Shown piece by piece: positions 57,041 to 64,000 of a stretch of DNA of 64,000 nucleotides. The position numbers were made by a program, and so were the translations under genes. Each line of letters opens with the position of its first letter. Position 1 is the first letter of the stretch. Under the pieces are notes generated by a model. The model ran no database searches and was not told the origin of the DNA. It saw nothing but the letters and a program-made list of their open reading frames with translations. Origin of the DNA: Trichobilharzia regenti (Eukaryota; Platyhelminthes; Trematoda; Strigeidida; Schistosomatidae); assembly GCA_944472135.2 (NCBI GenBank), contig OX235270.1:52519267-52583266 (forward strand), written 5' to 3'.

Positions 57041-57901
57041 TAACAAGAAGAAATGTGAGGGGAAAAATAGTCACATGGAAAAACATGGTGATTCAGTGGA
57101 TATGGGGGATCACAGACAGTGAATGATTCTCTGCCAGTTGCATCATAACACCTTCCTTGTAAGGAAATATGGATTTATCCCCTAGATATTTCTATGTGAA
57201 TAGGTAAATAAGAAATATCATTATGCACACACATACACAGACACGCAAAACTAACAACCAAACATTTTTACAACAGTTTTACTAAACAATACTATTTAGT
57301 ACTAGAACAGAAGAAACGATTCTTCTAAAACTGTACGTATTGTTCCATCGCGAATTAGAAGGGTTTCTGAAAACGGGCGTCAAACTATCTCTCTGAATTC
57401 TCTCATGGCAACTACTATGTTACACTAGCACAGGTATACGAAATAATTGTGAGGTGTCTCGGGTATATATGAGGTGAGATAATTGTAAGTAAAAGTAATT
57501 TAGATGAAAATGAGGTCCGGAAAAAAATTATGCCCAACTGTTAAAGATTGAGAAGTAGTTTAACTACTCAGACTCTTTTTTAGTCCGATCTTGTCAAAAC
57601 TGATCGCACATGCATAGTGTCGCTATCAATAAAAGTTTACAATCTTATCAAATAGTTACTCTCTCGTCGTACACTATCTACATTTAAATTCTAATCCTAT
57701 CAGTGTTGCTCTACAACACACGAACAGTGCTAATCATGTAACAGTAGTCAAACATCTAAAGTCTAATAGAATTTTTCATCATGAATTATACTTTGTGGTC
57801 ATAAACACAAAAGGTACGGCACATTATTTTACAGAAGACGTGATATTTAAAAAACGGTTACAAATTGTCTCCATTATCATACATGGGGTACACTGATTAT
57901 T
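57041..57901. other. Spacer
   Basis: Nothing recognised before the 5' end of the LINE. Confidence 0.4.
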
Positions 57902-60900
57902 CCCGACCGAAAGCTGCTACCTTGACGTGGTGGTCGGGCTTGAACACCGCAATGACCTAATCAAGCTATACTGGCTGAGACTTATGTCTCTTGAGGTTCT
58001 ACCATGCCAGGCAGGTTGTTTGGATAGCGGTTAAACAAAAAGCAGCTACCCATCCAATACCATGATCCAAACAAATTCACAAAATTTCATGCCGGATCGG
58101 CCGTGGCCCGGATTAACAACGACCGCGCTTCCTGCTGCCGTGTCACAGGGCGGGAGTGATAAGTATGCTACTGAGGCACACCAAACAAAAAGAACGAACA
58201 AAAACAGGCCGCGTGTGACCGGCCTCAAGCAGTTGTCCCCTGGGCTCTGCGGTCACGCAACCAACTTCCACGGTGTGGGCAGCCGGGAAGTAACAATCGC
58301 CCTCACAATCCAAAACGCACACAAAACCTCTCTAATCCTCACTTATCTTTGTCTTCATCTTCATCTCTATTACCTTGCCTTCCTCCCAGTGATGCAACTC
58401 CTCTACTTGATGGCTCCTCACTCCCTCTTCACTCTGTGTCCACTAAAAACGACGAAAGCCAAAAAACCACCACGGATAGTCTCCTAAAGCCACGCCACCA
58501 ATTTCATATAGGAGCATTTAATGTTAGGACACTTTGCCAAATAGGACAACAAGCATCACTAGCTAAGACCCTGGCATCTCGAGCCATTGATGTATGTTGT
58601 GTTTCAGAAACACGCATACAAGACCCAAGTGTGGTTATTCACCTAACCCCACCTGGCCAACAGGATGAATCTTCAAAATTCACCTTGAGGGTGTCAGGAG
58701 ATGCCACAGCTAGTTCACGGGGATTAGCTGGCGTAGGGATAGCTCTGAGTACTAGGGCAGAAAAGACATTGCTTGACTGGATCCCAGTAGATAGCCGAAT
58801 GTGTGCTGTCCGTCTGAACGGATCAGTAAGAAGGAGAAAGGACTGCACTACTCGCCGATGCCTTTTCGTAATCTCCGCCTACGCCCCCACTGACTGCAGT
58901 TCGGATGAAACGAAGGATGAGTTCTACCAAAAGCTGTCTAGTTTGGTGAGAAAGGCTAAACGCTCAGATATAGTCGTTCTAGCTGGTGACTTTAACGCTC
59001 AAGTAGGGAAATTGTGTCAATCTGAGAAGGATGTCGGTGGCACCTATGGAGTTCCGTGCCAGCGAACCGACAACGGTGACCGTCTCCTACAGTTCTGTTC
59101 AGATAATCATTTGTTTCTTGTAAGCACTAACTTTAAACACAAGGAGAGACACTGTTTAACCTGGCGACCCCCATCATCAAACCAACGCTGGACACAAATA
59201 GACCACATAGCAATAAGCTATCGTTGGCGTGGGTCGGTAGGAGATTGTCGCTCCTTCTGGAACACGTGTGTAGATACCGATCATGCACTGGTCCGGGCTC
59301 GTGTGTGCTTACGACTGAACGGACGTAGGAAACAGCTGGCGGTAAAACCATCACGTCCCCAGCTCGATCAGGAAACTAAATCCCTATTTGAGGAAGAACT
59401 AGCTAAACGCATATCTGAATTCGACAGCTGTGCTCACCCTGGAGAAGCCTGGAAGAATATTCAGTCAGCTATAGATACAGCTGTAAAAGCTGTGAATAAA
59501 GCAAATCCAAAGGTGAGTAAAAACCACTGGATTTCGACTGCCTCATCCGAACTGATAGATGCTAGAAGACTTATTCCGGCGAGCTCCGAATTCAATGAGG
59601 AGCGAAAGCTGCACAAAAGGAAACTTACTAAAAGTCTCCGCAAGGACCGTGAACAGTGGTGGGTGACAAAGGCGAAAGAGATGGAAAAAGCATTGGCGAT
59701 AGGCAACACTAGGCAACTCTTTAGACTCATCACAGAATCGGGTGGGAGAAGGCAATTCATAAGTGAGACTATTTCTGAGAAAAATGGCTCCTTAATTAGC
59801 TCTCAGGATAGACGCCTTGAACGCTGGAAAGAACACTTTGAGGAACAATTTAACTTGCCTACAGCCACACTGAACCTCCCCGCCATCCACCACGTACCCG
59901 AATGGGATATAGACACTGGTCCGCCGTCTGTAGGTGAGGTTACAAAAGCTATCAGTAATTTGAAACGAGGCAAAGCGGCAGGACCCGACGGAATTATTCC
60001 GGAGGTGTTTAAATATGGGGGTGACATACTAGTTTGTAGATTAACTGAGGTACTAGGCAAAGTCTGGGAATCAGAGACAGTACCATCAGACTGGGGTAAG
60101 TCACTCATTATACCGATATTCAAGAAGGGAAACAAGTCCTCGTGTGATAATCATAGGGGGATCAGCCTAACGAACATAGTCTCTAAAATCCTAGGCTCAG
60201 TAATCATGCATAGACTAAGCAGAACTCGGGAGGAACAGACAAGGGAAAATCAAGCAGGCTTTAGACCAGGTAGAGGGTGCATAGATCATATCTTCACTCT
60301 TCGACAGATTCTAGAACATAGACACACTTTTCGGCGTCCAACAATTGTCATATTTCTTGACTTGAAGGCGGCCTTCGACTCCGTGGACCGAAAAGTACTA
60401 TGGCAATGTCTGACTGTGAAGGGAGTGCCAAGAAAGTACATTGCACTAATCAAGGCACTCTATTCAAACTCACGTAGTCGTGTAAGGGCTTATGGGGAAT
60501 TGTCATCTGAATTAGTAACAACCAGTGGTGTCCGACAGGGATGTCCACTTTCCCCATTTCTGTTTAACTTCATCATAGATATGCTAATGGAAGTATCCTT
60601 AACTGAACGTAGTGACTTAGGAATCGACTTGTTACCAGGGAATAATCTAATGGACTTAGAATATGCAGATGACATAGTCCTGTTAGGGGAGGATGCTGAC
60701 AAAATGCAGAGTCTTCTGAACACCTTGAGCAGCAATCTTCGTATGTTTGGCATGCGATTCGCCCCTGCAAAATGTAAGATGCTGCTACAGGACTGGACCA
60801 CGTCAACCCCTAACTTAGTGATAGGGAGTGAAGTGATAGAACATGTTGACCACTTCACCTACTTGGGAAGTTGTATTAGCACCAACGGACTGATTGGCGA

Positions 60901-61660
60901 TGAAATCTCAGCACGGATCCGAAAAGCTCGAGCTGCTTTCGCTGACTTACACCATCTCTGGCGTAGGCGTGACATCCGGTTATCAACCAAGGGACGTGTG
61001 TACTGCTCATCAGTTCGCTCCGTCCTTCTCTATGGCTCTGAAACATGGCCAATACGCGTTGAAGACATGAAAAGGTTGACTGCTTTCGATCATAGATGTC
61101 TGCGATCTCTGTCTCACGTTAGGTGGTTTAATAAGGTAAGTAATGTTGACGTTAGGCGTAGAGTGTTGGGCAAAGAGGGAAAATCAATCGACGAGGTTAT
61201 AAAGTTACATAGACTAAGATGGCTAGGTCACGTGGTGCGCATGCCTAACCACCGCCTCCCCCGACGGGCATTGTTAGCTGATATAGGTTCAGGTTGGAAA
61301 AGAGCCAGTGGTGGCCAAACAAAAACATGGCATCAATCCATGAAATCCTTGACAGTTAAACTGAGTCAGGTAGGGAGATGCAGACTCCCGGGTTGGGGCC
61401 CTCGGGACTCTAGGAATCAATGGCTGGAGACAATAGGTGACATGGCTCAAAATCGTTGTCAATGGCGCAGATGTATTCAATCTCTGTAATCTTTCATATT
61501 CCTTTCTACCATTACCCATTCTGTTTCACTCTTATATTTGTCAAACTCTATTAATTCTCTTCACTCATCTTCTTGTCTACCTCTGTGTGCTATTTGGAAC
61601 GTGGCAACTCGAACTGCTGCACTTCGGTGCCAAGTTCTATGTTGAATCCAGACAGACAGA
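57902..61660 (+). mobile_element. Full-length LINE with open ORF
   Basis: The 5' UTR begins about CCCGACCGAAAGCTGCTACC, matching the 5' end of the decayed copy at 45,829. The ORF spans 58,349-61,489. The 3' UTR runs to about the CAGACAGACAGACC run near 61,660. Both ends are defined by comparison with the second copy. The protein resembles the Perere-3/SR3-type and RTE-related LINE proteins that are abundant in schistosomes. I give the clade with caution. Confidence 0.88.
58349..61489 (+). CDS. LINE endonuclease-reverse transcriptase
   Basis: A 1,046-codon single ORF encodes the whole retrotransposition enzyme. The AP-endonuclease half includes N58 (FNVRTL), E87 (SETRIQD), G213-D-F-N216, [11 protein letters not shown] near 290, and D311-H312. 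These are all the catalytic positions of the family. The RT half includes [45 protein letters not shown] and [13 protein letters not shown] (D671). [11 protein letters not shown] begins at residue 727 and Y772-A-D-D775 is the active site. The C-terminus ([30 protein letters not shown]) is typical of the family. The listed start is TTG, and the frame stays open further upstream to at least 58,253. The true start may lie there or after a shift from the ATG at 58,062. No catalytic residue is missing. Confidence 0.9.
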   Translation: MSSSSSLLPCLPPSDATPLLDGSSLPLHSVSTKNDESQKTTTDSLLKPRHQFHIGAFNVRTLCQIGQQASLAKTLASRAIDVCCVSETRIQDPSVVIHLTPPGQQDESSKFTLRVSGDATASSRGLAGVGIALSTRAEKTLLDWIPVDSRMCAVRLNGSVRRRKDCTTRRCLFVISAYAPTDCSSDETKDEFYQKLSSLVRKAKRSDIVVLAGDFNAQVGKLCQSEKDVGGTYGVPCQRTDNGDRLLQFCSDNHLFLVSTNFKHKERHCLTWRPPSSNQRWTQIDHIAISYRWRGSVGDCRSFWNTCVDTDHALVRARVCLRLNGRRKQLAVKPSRPQLDQETKSLFEEELAKRISEFDSCAHPGEAWKNIQSAIDTAVKAVNKANPKVSKNHWISTASSELIDARRLIPASSEFNEERKLHKRKLTKSLRKDREQWWVTKAKEMEKALAIGNTRQLFRLITESGGRRQFISETISEKNGSLISSQDRRLERWKEHFEEQFNLPTATLNLPAIHHVPEWDIDTGPPSVGEVTKAISNLKRGKAAGPDGIIPEVFKYGGDILVCRLTEVLGKVWESETVPSDWGKSLIIPIFKKGNKSSCDNHRGISLTNIVSKILGSVIMHRLSRTREEQTRENQAGFRPGRGCIDHIFTLRQILEHRHTFRRPTIVIFLDLKAAFDSVDRKVLWQCLTVKGVPRKYIALIKALYSNSRSRVRAYGELSSELVTTSGVRQGCPLSPFLFNFIIDMLMEVSLTERSDLGIDLLPGNNLMDLEYADDIVLLGEDADKMQSLLNTLSSNLRMFGMRFAPAKCKMLLQDWTTSTPNLVIGSEVIEHVDHFTYLGSCISTNGLIGDEISARIRKARAAFADLHHLWRRRDIRLSTKGRVYCSSVRSVLLYGSETWPIRVEDMKRLTAFDHRCLRSLSHVRWFNKVSNVDVRRRVLGKEGKSIDEVIKLHRLRWLGHVVRMPNHRLPRRALLADIGSGWKRASGGQTKTWHQSMKSLTVKLSQVGRCRLPGWGPRDSRNQWLETIGDMAQNRCQWRRCIQSL

Positions 61661-63419
61661 CCTAAAAGGTGCAATAGGAATGACTCGATACCAGTATCAG
61701 AGATACGGAAAGTATTACCGCCAATGAAATCAAAGGATAAGAAACAGTGGAATAATTAAAAGAAATTTGGAAAGTATGTCAGTGTACTGACATGATTATA
61801 AGCAATAAATTATACCTGAAACGTAATCGGTATATAGTACTGTATCACTGTGTGATTTACCATATAAATTTACTCTATGACGGAATTGATCTAAATTGCA
61901 TGATAGTCAAAGCCAAGGCTGATAAATCATCCTATTAACAATGACAGTATGTTGGTTCCAGCAAAATGAGGCTTATTAGGGATGAATGTTGATAACTATC
62001 TTGTCTAGGGTAAAATTACGGCTTTAAATGAATAAACATAGCAGTACAAAAAACACTATACTAGAAAGATTTTTCATTTGGCGACCTACATAAGTACGTG
62101 GAAGAGTGTGCATGTTGCATTCATAGGATATGGGGAAATTGCAGTGATTCTAAAGGTTGATAAAGGAGTTATACAAAGTTCGCCTTTATCTGGATTTAAA
62201 GGAGTTATCGTTTTCAGTCAAACGTGAACTTGTTAACTGTGAAGGTGAAATGGGTATTAGATGTCTGAGTGATTGTTATCTTGAAAAACATCAGAAATTG
62301 CGCTCCAAGGATATAAGAAAAGAGCTTTATCAGTCGAAAAGGAATTGCAGTTAGGCTGTATTGTTATAAATGCACTCTTAGAAGCAGTGGATCAATGACA
62401 CCATTAGCTGTTGAACGTGGATACGAAAGATAGATCAGTAACAACCAGCTTAGCTTGCATCTTAAGGACTAAATTAATTAATACTGAGGAAACTACAGGT
62501 CACTCAAAAAAATGGCTTTGGAAGGAGTTCTAGTAACACTGTTTCAGAAGTCAATTAGTGGACACTAGAATTCCTCAATAATGGGTTCTGCAGAATTCAC
62601 TTAGTCAAGTGAAGTGACCTTGGGAAGAGACCTCCATATATTTGAAAAGAAAGAAGAATATCCCATACATTATGTAGTCGTTTAGCTGTATAAACAGTTA
62701 CATGATCCATGGTACATATAATGGAAGTCGTATCAAGTCCGAAACGAGTAGTGCTTAACTAGTACCAGCTTGAAAAGTGACAATAGTAAGCAATTTCAAA
62801 GTTCAGACTGAATGCAGACACCAATGTCTGCATACTATTTGGATATAATATTGCTAAAGATAACTGAGTTCTAGAACGATTAACAGATAATCCTGAGAAG
62901 CTGAGTGCCATTCAGACAACCGCTAGTTGTGTATTAGAAGGGATTTTACTGCTGTTACTGCTGAAAACAGAGTGCAAAATTATTCTCCTCTTCTGTTTTT
63001 ACGAATTCTTTGATTGGATTTCTTCTCATGTTCAAGTGAGAAGTTGGTGGTTATTGTTAGTTTGAAAGGAATCATTCAACTACTTCCAGGATCCGAAAGT
63101 GAACGGGATGTTCTTCATTCTGCAAAAGCGATCTATTGCGGAAGCCAAAAAATGGTGGTAGATATAAACCGACTTCAATAAAAGGTCATCGAAATTCGAC
63201 GTTCAGAAGGAAAATCATTGGAGCTTAGAAGCACACAACACAAAACGGAATACATGCATCAATACAAATTTCTATAACCCCATCTTGAGTCAATCAGAAA
63301 ATAGATGGCGGTAAATGAAAAAATGCGGAAAAAGACGCTAAAACAAAATAATAATAAGTGAAACGACTTAAATGACTATTCAACTGGTGTCATTCCTCAG
63401 ATAGTGAGAACTTAGTGCA
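61661..63419. other. AT-rich spacer
   Basis: No gene recognised. The 66-codon frame at 62,157 lacks any support. Confidence 0.4.
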
Positions 63420-63735
63420 TCAGACAGACATATTGGAAAGATAAGCAACAAAGAACTCTGGCAGTCATTGTACTAGCCATCAATAACAAATATGAAGATG
63501 AACTAAACATGCCGTTGGAGAACCGTTGAGTGAAATCATACTTCAGGCCCCTGAATGAAACGCCACTGGGAAGCAACAGACCTGGCATTTGATAGTGATA
63601 TAGAGATTATGTGAAGAGGGAATGAAAGCTTATGGGCAATTGTATAGCCAACTGAAAACGATGGCAAAGAAGAGAATAGGGTGGAGAGATGCTGAAGCTC
63701 TATGTTTCACTCGAAACGAACAATAATAATCATTA
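63420..63735 (+). mobile_element. Decayed 3' end of an RTE (SR2-like) LINE
   Basis: Broken frames correspond to the C-terminal block seen intact at 29,685 (ISNKELWQ near 63,440; RIGWRDAEALCFTRNEQ near 63,672). It ends in an AATAATAATCATTATTAT tail at about 63,720. Confidence 0.6.
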
Positions 63736-63883
63736 TTATCTATTTAACCATACACTGTGCGATCACCTAATACAAACCCTAAGACGTAAGATGAATTCAT
63801 TTTAATCCGTAAAACTTATTTTCACTACATTATTCAAACTATCTTTTAATTTCCTCTGGATGTACTTAATTCATCTAATTGAA

Positions 63884-64000
63884 AGCGGCAGGACCCGACG
63901 GAATTATTCCGGAGGTGTTTAAATATGGGGGTGACATACTAGTTTGTAGATTAACTGAGGTACTAGGCAAAGTCTGGGAATCAGAGACAGTCCCATCAGA
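63884..64000 (+). mobile_element. 5'-truncated copy of the 58-kb LINE, cut by the window end
   Basis: From AAAGCGGCAGGACCCGACGG onward it matches 59,973-60,090 with a single difference. The frame ([18 protein letters not shown]) is open to the window edge. The near identity indicates recent retrotransposition or a recent duplication. Confidence 0.9.

Noticed and set aside
1..64000. CRISPR arrays, operons, ribosome binding sites
   Set aside because: No spaced direct repeats of the CRISPR kind. Introns, LINEs and SINEs show eukaryotic nuclear DNA.

Overview
The window looks like nuclear DNA of a blood fluke (Schistosoma or a close relative). It is AT-rich and intron-containing. About half of it can be assigned to repeats, and the mix fits schistosomes: tRNA-headed SINEs carrying hammerhead ribozymes (Smα-like), Penelope-like elements (PLEs) with GIY-YIG domains, RTE/SR2-like and CR1/jockey-like LINEs, and a CsRn1/Boudicca-like gag. 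The species is inferred from family knowledge; no marker gene is present.

Host genes are few. On the minus strand, four exons (53,637-53,580; 45,539-45,483; 43,847-43,484; 42,683 to about 42,264) join in phase into the central coiled-coil/leucine-zipper part of a JIP3/JIP4 (UNC-16/Sunday driver) scaffold protein. Its 8-kb intron has taken up a LINE, a SINE and LTR debris. A 330-codon exon at 24,992-25,985 (+) encodes an unidentified four-helix membrane protein. A probable 3'-terminal exon at 29,252-28,907 (-) encodes a Ser/Asn-rich tail of unknown identity.

Layout. 0-12 kb: SINEs with hammerhead domains, decayed RTE and PLE copies, and a long foldback at 10.0-10.2 kb. 12.25-16.74 kb: a complete Gypsy LTR retrotransposon (paired LTRs, CATG target duplication, PBS, gag, pol, PPT). 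17-30 kb: mostly AT-rich spacer with LINE/PLE fragments and the two unidentified host exons. 30.6-32.7 kb: a minus-strand PLE with an opposite-strand PLE piece inserted in it. 33.4-41 kb: SINEs and a nearly intact CR1/jockey-like LINE that carries an in-frame SINE-derived insertion. 42-53.6 kb: the JIP locus. Its introns hold a decayed LINE with a SINE inside it, a gag-protease remnant and an inverted cluster of its LTRs. 54-57 kb: a second foldback and SINEs. 57.9-61.7 kb: a full-length LINE with an open 1,046-codon endonuclease/reverse transcriptase ORF. A nearly identical 5'-truncated copy starts at 63,884 and runs off the window.

The autonomous elements (Gypsy, the 58-kb LINE, the CR1-like LINE) look young or recently active. 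The RTE/SR2-like and PLE copies are old. The SINEs probably borrowed LINE machinery to move. The most unusual signal is the hammerhead-bearing SINE family: one copy keeps a near-complete catalytic core, and several copies have inverted copies of their own 3' tail at the 5' end.
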